NCBI RefSeq assembly: GCF_002278925.1
Contig: NZ_NCJH01000007.1
Span: 62,001 to 126,000 of the forward strand
Length of the DNA: 64,000 bases
Source of the DNA: Polaromonas sp. 39-63-25
GTDB taxonomy: Bacteria > Pseudomonadota > Gammaproteobacteria > Burkholderiales > Burkholderiaceae_C
Direction: 5' to 3'
Below the pieces are notes generated by a model. That model was given only the letters and a program-made list of their open reading frames with translations, ran no database searches and was not told the origin of the DNA. Below, one piece after another: positions 48,001 through 56,535 of the stretch (its first letter is position 1; the number at the start of each line of letters is the position of its first letter). The position numbers and the translations under genes were made by a program.

Positions 48001-48291
48001 TCAGGCTTTCCAGCCACGCAGCAACACCCACTGGCAGGTCGCCGCACCCACGGCCAGCAGGGCATAACTGGCCATCTTGCCGTCGCGGCCAAAAATGACC
48101 AGGCCGGCCACCAACAAGGTCAGGGACGCTACAAAAACAATAGCTATCTGCGCAGACAGGGAAAGGGTCAGAGGACTTTTTGATCTGAGAATTCGGGCAA
48201 AGGCACGGGCCGCCAGCACCACGAACAGCGCCACAAAGGCGGCCGGAGCCATGAAATTGAGCAGCTGGTTGATCAGGTTGAGTGCAGTCAT
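48001..48291 (-). CDS. Small membrane protein containing a dispersed repeat
   Basis: I do not recognise this 96-residue protein. It has three hydrophobic stretches: AAFVALFVVLAARAFA (about 17-32), IAIVFVASLTLLVAGLVIF (about 49-68) and ASYALLAVGAATCQWVLL. A copy of the dispersed repeat (48128-48182) encodes the loop and the start of the second span. The frame is intact. It is convergent with ugpQ, 9 bp apart, and divergent from hemA. It resembles small Burkholderiales membrane proteins of unknown role. Confidence 0.68.
   Translation of the reverse strand: MTALNLINQLLNFMAPAAFVALFVVLAARAFARILRSKSPLTLSLSAQIAIVFVASLTLLVAGLVIFGRDGKMASYALLAVGAATCQWVLLRGWKA
48128..48182 (+). repeat. GCT-N11-AGC dispersed repeat, copy E (inside a small membrane-protein gene)
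   Basis: GCT (48128), 11 bases, AGC (48142-48144), TATCTGC, then a degenerate second arm (GCAG / GGGT) and a T-rich tail. It is antisense in the 96-residue ORF and keeps it in frame. The second hairpin is weak, so this is an older or partial copy. Confidence 0.65.
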
Positions 48292-48430
48292 GCCGGTGGC
48301 GGATTGAAGGGATTCAGGCGGGAATCATCGAAAGGAGCCGGGCGCGCCATCTGCCCCCCGGCTTGCCCTGTATCAAGGGCATTGAAAGAATGTCCGCGTC
48401 GGACCATCCCTTCAATTTTATAATCGGGCC

Positions 48431-49711
48431 ATGTCAGTCTGGACCTTGGGGATCAACCATACCACCGCACCGCTCGATTTGCGCGGCCGGTTTGCGTTCG
48501 CCATCGACCAGATCGAGCCCACTTTGAGGGGCTTGCGCGAGTCCCTGGCGCGCCAGCCCGAGGCCACGCTGCTGTCGACCTGCAACCGCACCGAGATCTA
48601 TTGCGCCGGCGACAAGTCCGACCTCGAGCACACGCTCGAATGGCTGGCGCACCGCGGCGGCGTCTCGCCGGCCCTGCTGCGCTCCCACGCCTACACCCTG
48701 GAAAACGACCATGCCGCGCGCCATGCCTTTCGCGTCGCCAGCGGGCTGGACTCCATGGTGCTGGGCGAGCCGCAGATCCTGGGCCAGATGAAGGACGCGG
48801 TTCGCGCCGCCGAAGACGCCGGCGCCATGGGCACCACGCTGCACCAGCTGTTCCAGCGCTCCTTTGCGGTCGCCAAGGAAGTCCGCACAAGCACCGAGAT
48901 CGGCGCGCACAGCATCAGCCTGGCGGCCGCGTCGGTCCGGCTGGCCGGCCAGCTGTTCGAGGATCTGGGCGACATCAAGGTCCTGTTTGTCGGCGCGGGC
49001 GAGATGATCGACCTGGCCGCTACCCACTTTGCCGCCAAAAACCCGAAAGCCATGACGGTGGCCAACCGCACCTTGGAGCGCGGCGAAAAGCTCGCCGGAC
49101 GCTTCGGCGCCGAGGTCATGCGCCTGGCCGACCTGCCTGGCCGTCTGCATGAGTTCGACGCGGTGATCAGCTGCACCGCCAGCACCCTGCCCATCATCGG
49201 CCTGGGCGCGGTCGAGCGCGCCGTCAAGCTGCGCAAGCACCGCCCGATGTTCATGGTCGATCTGGCCGTGCCGCGCGACATCGAGCCGGAAGTCAAGGAA
49301 CTGCCGGACATCTACCTCTACACCGTCGACGACTTGGCGCATGTGGTGCAGGCCGGCAAGGACAGCCGGCAGGCCGCAGTGGCCGAGGCCGAAGTCATCA
49401 TTGACGCCGGTGTGCAGAACTTCATGCACTGGCTGGACCAGCGGCGCACCGTGCCGCTGATCCAGCAGCTCAACGCCCAGACCGACGAATGGCGTGCGCT
49501 GGAAATCGCCCGTGCCAAAAAACTGCTGGCCAAAGGCGAGCCTGTGGATGCGGTCCTCGAGGCGCTGTCGCGCGGGCTGACGCAGAAAATGCTGCACGGC
49601 GCACTCGCCGAGCTGCATGCCGGCAGTGCGGACACCCGCGAAGCGACGGCTCAAACCGTCTCCCGGCTGTTTTTGCGCGGCAACCTGCCAAGGGAACAGA
49701 AAGAGCGTTAG
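48431..49711 (+). CDS. hemA: Glutamyl-tRNA reductase HemA
   Basis: This 426-residue enzyme reduces glutamyl-tRNA to glutamate-1-semialdehyde, the first committed step to haem. The catalytic cysteine is in [11 protein letters not shown] (about residue 50). The NADPH domain has [10 protein letters not shown], and the C-terminal dimerisation helices follow. A perfect TATAAT (48419-48424) sits only 6 bp before the ATG, without a convincing -35. prfA and prmC follow on the same strand. Confidence 0.95.
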   Translation: MSVWTLGINHTTAPLDLRGRFAFAIDQIEPTLRGLRESLARQPEATLLSTCNRTEIYCAGDKSDLEHTLEWLAHRGGVSPALLRSHAYTLENDHAARHAFRVASGLDSMVLGEPQILGQMKDAVRAAEDAGAMGTTLHQLFQRSFAVAKEVRTSTEIGAHSISLAAASVRLAGQLFEDLGDIKVLFVGAGEMIDLAATHFAAKNPKAMTVANRTLERGEKLAGRFGAEVMRLADLPGRLHEFDAVISCTASTLPIIGLGAVERAVKLRKHRPMFMVDLAVPRDIEPEVKELPDIYLYTVDDLAHVVQAGKDSRQAAVAEAEVIIDAGVQNFMHWLDQRRTVPLIQQLNAQTDEWRALEIARAKKLLAKGEPVDAVLEALSRGLTQKMLHGALAELHAGSADTREATAQTVSRLFLRGNLPREQKER

Positions 49712-49809
49712 CGTCACTGTCGCGCGAACCACAGCCCGTGCATCGGGCTGAACGCGGGGCCGGGTTACCGGCCGCCTGTCTCCTGAACGTTTTTGCTCCC
49801 GGCCTTTCA

Positions 49810-50928
49810 ATGAAACCCTTTCTCCGCCAGACACTTGACCGCCAGATTTTCCGGCTGCACGAGCTTGACGCACTGCTGTCGGCCGCCGACGTGGTCAGCA
49901 ACATGGAGCGTTTTCGCAACCTGACGCGTGAACATGCCGAGGCCAGCATCGTGGTCACGCAGTACCAGCAACTGACGGCGCGCGAGGCTGATCTGGCCAG
50001 TGCGCAGGCCATGCTGGCCGAGGCGAAAGACGACCCCGAGATGGCGGCCATGGCCGAAGAAGAGATCACGGCCGCGCAGGCCGACATTGCCCGGCTGGAC
50101 GAAGCCCTGCAGCTGATGCTGATCCCCAAGGACCCGGACGATGCGCGCCCGGCGTTCATCGAGATCCGGGCCGGCGCCGGCGGCGATGAATCCGCGCTGT
50201 TCGCCGCCGACCTGTTTCGCATGTACACGCGTTACGCCGAACGCAAGCGCTGGACCGTCGAGATCATCAGCGAGTCGGTCAGCGAGCTCGGCGGCTACAA
50301 GGAAGTGGTGCTGCGCCTGGACGGCCCGCCTGATGCCTTGGGCGTCGGTGTTTACGGCAAGCTGCGTTTCGAGTCGGGCGGCCACCGCGTGCAGCGCGTG
50401 CCGGCGACCGAAACCCAGGGCCGCATCCACACCAGTGCCTGCACGGTCGCGGTGCTGCCCGAGCCCGACGAGGCGGTGGCCATCCAGATCAATCCGGCCG
50501 ACCTGCGGATCGACACCTACCGCGCCAGCGGTGCGGGCGGGCAGCACATCAACAAGACCGACTCGGCGGTGCGTATCACCCACCTGCCGACCGGCATCGT
50601 GGCCGAGTGCCAGGAGGGCCGCAGCCAGCACGGCAACAAGGCCCAAGCGCTGAAGGTGCTGACCGCCCGCATCCATGAAAAAGACCGTTCCGAACGCGCC
50701 GCCAAGGATGCGGCCATGCGCAAGGGCCTGATCGGAAGTGGCGATCGAAGCGACCGGATCCGGACCTACAACTTCCCACAGGGGCGGCTGACCGACCACC
50801 GCATCAACCTGACGCTGTACAAGCTGCTGTCCATCATGGAAGGCGACATGGACGACGTGGTCACCGCCCTGCAGGTCGCACGCGGCGCCGAACTGCTGGC
50901 CGACCTGGAAACCTCGTCCAATGGCTAA
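49810..50928 (+). CDS. prfA: Peptide chain release factor 1
   Basis: This 372-residue protein has the GGQ catalytic motif ([10 protein letters not shown], about residue 240) and an upstream stop-codon recognition region. E. coli RF1 has 360 residues. The ATG at 49810 gives the normal start, [12 protein letters not shown]; the frame is open upstream within hemA but not RF1-like. RF1 reads UAA and UAG. Its GGQ glutamine is methylated by PrmC, encoded next. Confidence 0.95.
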   Translation: MKPFLRQTLDRQIFRLHELDALLSAADVVSNMERFRNLTREHAEASIVVTQYQQLTAREADLASAQAMLAEAKDDPEMAAMAEEEITAAQADIARLDEALQLMLIPKDPDDARPAFIEIRAGAGGDESALFAADLFRMYTRYAERKRWTVEIISESVSELGGYKEVVLRLDGPPDALGVGVYGKLRFESGGHRVQRVPATETQGRIHTSACTVAVLPEPDEAVAIQINPADLRIDTYRASGAGGQHINKTDSAVRITHLPTGIVAECQEGRSQHGNKAQALKVLTARIHEKDRSERAAKDAAMRKGLIGSGDRSDRIRTYNFPQGRLTDHRINLTLYKLLSIMEGDMDDVVTALQVARGAELLADLETSSNG

Positions 50929-50952
50929 TGGTTGATGGCTGAATTTTTAATG

Positions 50953-51008
50953 CCAAATTGGCCTTCAGCCCTTGATCAATGGGCGTCACCAGCTCCTGTT
51001 TTCATAGC
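50953..51008 (-). repeat. GCT-N11-AGC dispersed repeat, copy D
   Basis: Minus-strand copy: GCT, 11 bases, AGC (50992-51008), 7 bases, GCCC, 9 bases, GGGC, TGAAGG and a T/A-rich tail. It fills most of the 88-bp prfA-prmC gap and ends 8 bp before the GTG start of prmC, so it would be part of that leader and overlap the ribosome-binding region. Confidence 0.83.
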
Positions 51009-51016
51009 AGTGCACC

Positions 51017-51907
51017 GTGACTGAATCCCTTCCCAAAAACACCCTCACCTGCGCGCAGGCGCTGACAGCCGCCCGCGGACTCGGGCTGGAGCGGCTGGAC
51101 GCCCAGCTGCTGCTGCTGCACGCACTCGGCAAACCCGGTACTGACCGCGCCTGGCTGCTCACCCATGACACAACCCCTTTGCCGGCAGAGGCAACGCAGT
51201 GTTTCCGCGAACTCAGCCTGCGCCGCGCTGGCGGTGAGCCGCTGGCCTACCTCGTCGGCAGCAAGGAGTTTTTCGGCCTGGAACTGCAGGTGGATGGCCG
51301 CGTGCTGGTGCCGCGTCCGGACACGGAAACCCTGGTGGAATGGGCCCTGCAACAACTGGCCCAGACGGACATGCCGGCGTCCGCCCGGGTGCTCGACCTG
51401 GGCACCGGCAGCGGCGCGATTGCCCTGGCGCTGAAGAAAACCCGGCCGGCGCTCGACGTCACGGCGGTGGATGCCAGCAGCGATGCGCTGGCGGTGGCGG
51501 CTGCCAACGCAGGGCAGCACCAGTTGCCGGTCCATTTCCTCCAGGGCAACTGGTTCGAAAATGTAAGTGCCCGCTTTCACCTGATTGTCAGCAACCCGCC
51601 TTATGTGGCCGATGCCGATCCGCATTTGCCCGCCTTGCGCCACGAGCCCCCGCAGGCACTGACGGCCGGAAAAGACGGCCTGGACGATCTCCGGCGGATC
51701 ATCGAACAGGCGCCTGCCTACCTGCAGCCGCAAGGCTGGCTGCTGCTCGAGCACGGCTACGACCAGGCCCGGGCGGTGTGCGAGCTGCTCCGGCAGCGGG
51801 GCTTTGGCGATGTGCAAAGCCGGGCCGACCTGGCGGGCATCCCCCGCTGCTCGGGAGGGCGCTGGCCCGACCCTGCTCCGGGCACCGGCAGCCAAACGGC
51901 GGGATAA
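51017..51907 (+). CDS. prmC: Release-factor glutamine N5-methyltransferase
   Basis: This 296-residue SAM enzyme methylates the GGQ glutamine of RF1 and RF2. It has an N-terminal helical domain (to about 85), motif I LDLGTGSGAIAL and the NPPY motif (SNPPYVAD, about residue 195). The GTG start at 51017 has no clear ribosome site because a dispersed repeat lies just upstream. The C-terminal last 20 residues look non-homologous. Confidence 0.92.
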   Translation: MTESLPKNTLTCAQALTAARGLGLERLDAQLLLLHALGKPGTDRAWLLTHDTTPLPAEATQCFRELSLRRAGGEPLAYLVGSKEFFGLELQVDGRVLVPRPDTETLVEWALQQLAQTDMPASARVLDLGTGSGAIALALKKTRPALDVTAVDASSDALAVAAANAGQHQLPVHFLQGNWFENVSARFHLIVSNPPYVADADPHLPALRHEPPQALTAGKDGLDDLRRIIEQAPAYLQPQGWLLLEHGYDQARAVCELLRQRGFGDVQSRADLAGIPRCSGGRWPDPAPGTGSQTAG

Positions 51908-52005
51908 TCACCCATTGATTTACCGCGTCCGACATCCATTTATTTGAACAAGGCAAAGGCCGGCTTTCCTTCGGCCACCCAACACTTCCATCCAAAGGAC
52001 CCCTC

Positions 52006-52326
52006 ATGAACGATACCCAGCAACGCATTGACCAGATCGTCAAGTCCAGTGAGGTTGTGCTTTTCATGAAAGGCACGGCCCAGTTCCCCATGTGTGGGTT
52101 TTCCGGACGCGCGATCCAGGTGCTCAAAGCCTGCGGCGTGACCAAGCCCGCCACCGTGAATGTGCTCGAGGACGAAGAGATCCGCCACGGCATCAAGGAA
52201 TACAGCAACTGGCCGACCATTCCCCAGCTGTATGTCAAAGGCGAATTTGTCGGCGGCTCGGACATCATGATGGAGATGTACCAGAGCGGCGAGTTGCAGC
52301 AGGTGCTGGGCACACCCGCCGAATAA
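52006..52326 (+). CDS. grxD: Monothiol glutaredoxin GrxD
   Basis: This 106-residue protein has the CGFS active site (about residues 30-33: FPMCGFSGRA) and glutathione-binding WPTIPQLYVKGEFVGGSDI (split at residue 75). Monothiol glutaredoxins carry and transfer [2Fe-2S] clusters. It lies 98 bp after prmC, a conserved neighbour in this group. AAAGGA precedes the ATG. Confidence 0.94.
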   Translation: MNDTQQRIDQIVKSSEVVLFMKGTAQFPMCGFSGRAIQVLKACGVTKPATVNVLEDEEIRHGIKEYSNWPTIPQLYVKGEFVGGSDIMMEMYQSGELQQVLGTPAE

Positions 52327-52399
52327 AACCCTTCCCGGACCTTCCCGCAGGCCTGCCCGTCACCGGCAGGTCGTGGAGCTCTCAGGTCTGACGCCCTTT

Positions 52400-52645
52400 T
52401 TACTGGGTATACCCTTCACACGCCCCCGCATTGACACGGCCCTTGCACTCGCGCTTGAGCCTTGCAGAGCGCTCCCTGGCGGTTTCCTGCGAGCCGGGCA
52501 TGAACTTGACGCTTTTTCCCGGTGGGGCACTGGCCTTTTTCTGGGCCTTCTTGCTGGCCGCCAGGCTGGGCCCAGCCGAGAAGCCAAGCAGCAGGGCCGC
52601 CGCCAACACGGCCGCCGAGCGGCGTGCCAATAGTGCTTGAATCAT
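52400..52645 (-). CDS. Small secreted hypothetical protein
   Basis: This 81-residue protein has a clear signal peptide ([20 protein letters not shown], cut after about residue 30) and a basic, lysine- and arginine-rich mature part with two cysteines (RECKGRVNAGACEGY) that could form a disulfide. I do not recognise a family. AGGAGAGGG precedes its ATG. It is convergent with grxD and probably monocistronic. Confidence 0.72.
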   Translation of the reverse strand: MIQALLARRSAAVLAAALLLGFSAGPSLAASKKAQKKASAPPGKSVKFMPGSQETARERSARLKRECKGRVNAGACEGYTQ

Positions 52646-52714
52646 GTCCCTCTCCTCCTCGTTGACCGACGGCCTGCCATTTGCAGTCCTGCCGTTTTTA
52701 CACGATGACAGGCC

Positions 52715-52921
52715 CTATTGCAATCTGGCGTCGCCGTAGACCTGGTCATCCGGCGGCGCATCGGCTGGCAAGCGAAAACCCTCGCTGGCCCAGGCGCCCA
52801 GATCGATATTTTTGCAACGCTCGCTGCAAAAAGGCCTGAAACGGTTTTCCTGCGCGTAAATGCTGGGGCCGCCGCAGGTGGGGCAGACCACTGTTTTGGG
52901 TGGGGGCTGGTCTGGATTCAT
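52715..52921 (-). CDS. yacG: DNA gyrase inhibitor YacG (zinc-finger protein)
   Basis: This is a 68-residue zinc protein with the CPTCGG and [14 protein letters not shown] motifs that define YacG. In E. coli it binds GyrB and blocks gyrase. It lies at the end of the pilB-pilC-pilD-coaE-zapD-yacG group, a conserved order in beta- and gammaproteobacteria. Confidence 0.93.
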   Translation of the reverse strand: MNPDQPPPKTVVCPTCGGPSIYAQENRFRPFCSERCKNIDLGAWASEGFRLPADAPPDDQVYGDARLQ

Positions 52922-52976
52922 GGTCGCAAGTTCAAACTCAAAATCAGGGGTCAGGATCGGCGTCCACGGACCGGCC

Positions 52977-53732
52977 TCAGGAACAAAGTGTCAATTCGAA
53001 GGCGGCGTCGTCGGTACAGGGGTGTAGCCGGTCGTCACTTTCGTGGCGCATGAGGCGCACGGAAACCATCAGGCGGTTGCCGCTGATCTCCGGAATCAAC
53101 CCCAGGCTGGGGTCGATCAGCAGGCGCAGAAGCTGGAAGGTACGTCCCTGCGGCAGGGTTTGCTGGTACTGCCCGCCCGACGCCACGACTTTTTGCGGCA
53201 GACCGGAGTCGCGTAGCAGCTTGAGCAACATCCGGACCGACTCGGCCAGCGGCACCAGTGTGGCAATCCAACGCTGCAAGTCCTGTTGCCGCAGGTGTGT
53301 TTCAAAGTGCTGCCAGGCGAAATAAGCCGGCAGATCGAATTCACAGGTTCCCCCGGGGATGCCGATGCGGCTGCGAATGCTCATGAGCCAGTCGTTTTCA
53401 GTCAGGGACTGCCCCGCTTTTCCGGGCAGGCTGTTCAAAGCCGCAAAACACCCATCCAACTGTCCGGTGACCTCGTCGAGCACCGCCTCGGAAATCGCCG
53501 GGTTGCCGCGGTAGCCGTTGAGCGTGTGTTTCTGCCGATCCAGGTCCTTGAGTACATCCGTTTTCAGGTCGGCACGGGCCGCCACGTCCATGATTTCGAA
53601 AATCGTCGTGATGGCGTAATGGTGGTCAGTCGGATGTTCGCGCGCGGCCAGTTCGCCCAAGCGGTGAAACAGATGCTCAAGTCGCAAATAGGTACGAATG
53701 CGTTCGTTGAAGGGATACTCGTAAAGGATCAC
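52977..53732 (-). CDS. zapD: Cell-division protein ZapD
   Basis: This 251-residue protein has the ZapD signature start ([21 protein letters not shown] split at residue 12) and [22 protein letters not shown]. ZapD bundles FtsZ filaments at the division ring. It lies 38 bp downstream of coaE on the same strand. Confidence 0.94.
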   Translation of the reverse strand: MILYEYPFNERIRTYLRLEHLFHRLGELAAREHPTDHHYAITTIFEIMDVAARADLKTDVLKDLDRQKHTLNGYRGNPAISEAVLDEVTGQLDGCFAALNSLPGKAGQSLTENDWLMSIRSRIGIPGGTCEFDLPAYFAWQHFETHLRQQDLQRWIATLVPLAESVRMLLKLLRDSGLPQKVVASGGQYQQTLPQGRTFQLLRLLIDPSLGLIPEISGNRLMVSVRLMRHESDDRLHPCTDDAAFELTLCS

Positions 53733-53770
53733 TGCGATATATCTTTTTCAGCGGGTTGGTGGTCCATCCA

Positions 53771-54370
53771 TCATAGCCCGAAGCGCTGCGACAGTTGCCG
53801 TACCATGACCGCCAGCGCGGCCAGCGACAGGGGCGCGTCGTTGTAAATGCAGATGTCGGCGGCGGCGAGCCGCTGGTCGCGGCTGGCCTGCCCGGCCATG
53901 ACGCGTTCTACCGCTTCACGCGTCCATCCGTTGCGTGCCATCACCCGGCTGACCTGGGTTGCCTCGCTGCAGTCCACCACCAGCACCTGGTCTACACGCT
54001 GGCGCCAGCGCCCTGACTCGACCAGCAGGGGAACATCAAATACGATACAGGCGCTGGCGGCCTGAGCTGCCTGGCGGGCGGTTTCTTCGCCGACCAGCGG
54101 ATGCACAATGGCCTCCAGCTGCTTTTTTGCCCCGGCATCCGCAAAAACCAGCTCGCGCATCGCGTCGCGGTTCAAGCCGCCTTCCGGTGTGATGAACCGG
54201 GCACCAAACTGCCTGGCAAGCCCGTCCATGGCGGCGCCCCCCGGTGCCGTGACCTGACGCGAGATGGCATCGGAGTCAATCACCGCGGCGCCCCAGTCGG
54301 CCAGCATCGCGGCAACCGTGCTTTTTCCGCTGCCAATGCCACCCGTCAAGCCAACGCGCAACGCCCGCAT
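53771..54370 (-). CDS. coaE: Dephospho-CoA kinase
   Basis: This 199-residue P-loop kinase has Walker A in GLTGGIGSGKST (residues 7-18), DSDAISRQV and VFDVPLLVESG. It makes CoA from dephospho-CoA, the final step of the pathway begun by the pan genes at the start of this window. The ATG at 54370 is 4 bp after the pilD stop; the in-frame upstream residues are not CoaE-like. Confidence 0.94.
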   Translation of the reverse strand: MRALRVGLTGGIGSGKSTVAAMLADWGAAVIDSDAISRQVTAPGGAAMDGLARQFGARFITPEGGLNRDAMRELVFADAGAKKQLEAIVHPLVGEETARQAAQAASACIVFDVPLLVESGRWRQRVDQVLVVDCSEATQVSRVMARNGWTREAVERVMAGQASRDQRLAAADICIYNDAPLSLAALAVMVRQLSQRFGL

Positions 54371-54374
54371 CCGG

Positions 54375-55235
54375 CTACAGCCCGATGAAGCGCAGGATGG
54401 ACTGGGGGCCAAACACCATGGCCGTCAGCCCCGCACCTGCCAGGAAAGGGCCAAAGGGCACATACCCTCCTTCGCGCAAGCCGCTGGAGAACTTCAACGC
54501 AATGCCGACCAGGGCACCAATCACCGACGCCATCAGGATCATCGGCACCAGCGCGCTCCAGCCGAACCAGGCCCCCAAGGCCGCAAAAAGCTTGAAGTCC
54601 CCGTAACCCATGCCTTCCTTGCCGGTCACCAGCTTGAAAGCCCAGTACACCAGCCACAAGGACAGATAACCGGCCACCGTGCCCCACAGGGCATCGGTGA
54701 GCTGCACCGCCGGGTTCCAGCCCAGCGCGGCGACGATCAAGCCGGCCCACAGCAGCGGCAGGGTGACGTCGTCGGGCAACAGCGTGGTATCCCAGTCAAT
54801 CAGCGCCAGTGCCAGCAAGGTGGCGGCAAAACCGCTCCAGGCCAGGCCGGTGGCGGTCAAGCCCCAGCGCCAGGCGCAAAAAAAGAACAAGGCGCCCGTG
54901 ACCGCTTCCACCAGCGGATAGCGCCATCCGAACTTCGTCCCGCAGACAGAACATTTTCCCTTCAGGAAAAGGTAACTCAGGAGGGGGATGTTCTCGTACC
55001 ATGCAATCATATGGCCGCAGTTGGAGCAGCGGGAGCGGGGCACCATCAAATTGAATTTTTCGGTGCCGTCCACAGCCTTGCCGGCAAGCTCGGCACATTC
55101 GGCCGCCCACTGCCGCTCCATCATTTTCGGCAAGCGGTAAATGACCACATTGAGGAAGCTGCCGACCAGCAGCCCCAGGATACCTGCCAGCGCGGCGTTG
55201 AGTTCGGCAGGCAAACCGAGCGCGAGCCCGGGCAT
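54375..55235 (-). CDS. pilD: Prepilin peptidase / N-methyltransferase PilD
   Basis: This 286-residue polytopic membrane enzyme cleaves and N-methylates type IV prepilins. It has the N-terminal methyltransferase-associated domain with two CxxC pairs (CSNCGH; CSVCG), then the peptidase aspartates in IDWDT and GYGDFKLFA. About eight spans are predicted. Its start overlaps the pilC stop (1 bp), so the pil genes are translationally coupled. Confidence 0.94.
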   Translation of the reverse strand: MPGLALGLPAELNAALAGILGLLVGSFLNVVIYRLPKMMERQWAAECAELAGKAVDGTEKFNLMVPRSRCSNCGHMIAWYENIPLLSYLFLKGKCSVCGTKFGWRYPLVEAVTGALFFFCAWRWGLTATGLAWSGFAATLLALALIDWDTTLLPDDVTLPLLWAGLIVAALGWNPAVQLTDALWGTVAGYLSLWLVYWAFKLVTGKEGMGYGDFKLFAALGAWFGWSALVPMILMASVIGALVGIALKFSSGLREGGYVPFGPFLAGAGLTAMVFGPQSILRFIGL

Positions 55236-56452
55236 CAGACCACTTGGCCCAGTTTGAAGATCGGCAGGTACATGGACACCACGATCCCGCCGATCAGGCC
55301 ACCCAGGAACACGATGATGATGGGCTCCATCAGGCTAGACAGGCCCGCCACCATCTCATCGACCTCGGCCTCATAAAAATCTGCCGCTTTGCCAAGCATG
55401 TGATCCACAGAGCCAGACTCCTCGCCGATGGCGCACATCTGCAGCACCATGGTCGGAAACAGGTTGGCATTACCCATGGCCGCCGTCAGGCTGGTGCCGG
55501 TCGAGACTTCCTGCTGGATCTTCCGGGTGGCGTCCTCGTAAAGGGAATTGCCGGAGGCGCCGCCCACCGAGTCCAGCGCCTCGACCAACGGCACGCCGGC
55601 AGCGAACATGGTCGACAGCGTACGCGTCCAGCGGGCGATGCAGGACTTTTCGATCAGGGCGCCAAACACCGGCATTTTCAGCAGGAGCCGATCCATGAAT
55701 CGCTGCACTTTTTCGTTGCGCTTCCAGGCCTGCATGAAAAAGTAAATCCCCCCCCCTACGCTGCCAAAAATAAGCCACCAGTACGCCACGAAAAACTCGC
55801 TGATGGCCATCACAAACAGTGTCGGGGCCGGCAGATCCGCGCCGAAAGAGGAGAACACCTCCTTGAACGCGGGGATCACGAAAATCATGATCACCGCAAC
55901 CACCACAAAAGCCACCACCACCACCGAGGTCGGGTACATCAGTGCCGACTTGATTTTCGACTTGATGGCCTCGGTTTTTTCCATATAGACGGCAAGGCGA
56001 TCGAGCAACTGCTCCAGGATACCGGCGGCCTCGCCGGCTTCCACCAGGTTGCAATACAGCGCATTGAAGTACAACGGGTATTTTCGAAAGGCGGCGCTCA
56101 AGGACGTGCCGGTTTCCACATCAGTCCGGACGTCATTGAGCAATTTGGTCACGCTGGCATTGGCGTTACCGCGTCCGACAATGTCAAAAGCCTGCAGAAG
56201 CGGCACACCGGCCTTCATCATGGTGGCCAGCTGACGCGTGAAGATGGCGATATCCCGGGGCTTGATGGACTTGCCCGAACGCATACTGCGCTTCTTGATC
56301 TTGGTCGCCAGGACACCCTGACGGCGCAAGGAGGCCTTGACCTGGTTTTCACCGACCGCGCGGGTTTCGCCCCTCACCTGCTTGCCATTGCGATCCTTGC
56401 CCTCCCACTCGAAGACAAATTCCTTGATGTCTCTGGATGCTGCAGTTGCCAT
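55235..56452 (-). CDS. pilC: Type IV pilus inner-membrane platform protein PilC
   Basis: This 405-residue protein has two T2SF domains (about 75-195 and 275-395), three membrane spans and the cytoplasmic KPRDIAIFTRQLATMMKAG motif (split at residue 50). It forms the base through which pilins are added by PilB. It lies 83 bp downstream of pilB and is coupled to pilD. Confidence 0.94.
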   Translation of the reverse strand: MATAASRDIKEFVFEWEGKDRNGKQVRGETRAVGENQVKASLRRQGVLATKIKKRSMRSGKSIKPRDIAIFTRQLATMMKAGVPLLQAFDIVGRGNANASVTKLLNDVRTDVETGTSLSAAFRKYPLYFNALYCNLVEAGEAAGILEQLLDRLAVYMEKTEAIKSKIKSALMYPTSVVVVAFVVVAVIMIFVIPAFKEVFSSFGADLPAPTLFVMAISEFFVAYWWLIFGSVGGGIYFFMQAWKRNEKVQRFMDRLLLKMPVFGALIEKSCIARWTRTLSTMFAAGVPLVEALDSVGGASGNSLYEDATRKIQQEVSTGTSLTAAMGNANLFPTMVLQMCAIGEESGSVDHMLGKAADFYEAEVDEMVAGLSSLMEPIIIVFLGGLIGGIVVSMYLPIFKLGQVV

Positions 56453-56535
56453 GGTGCCTTCTTCAGTAGGAAAGTGATGATGGGGACTCGAAATGTCCAG
56501 CGACGCGACAAACCCGCTTGTTGAGGGGCAAGGGC

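Noticed and set aside
49733-49749. AGCCCG / CGGGCT hairpin between hemA and prfA
   Set aside because: Short stem with no T-run; not distinguishable from background.
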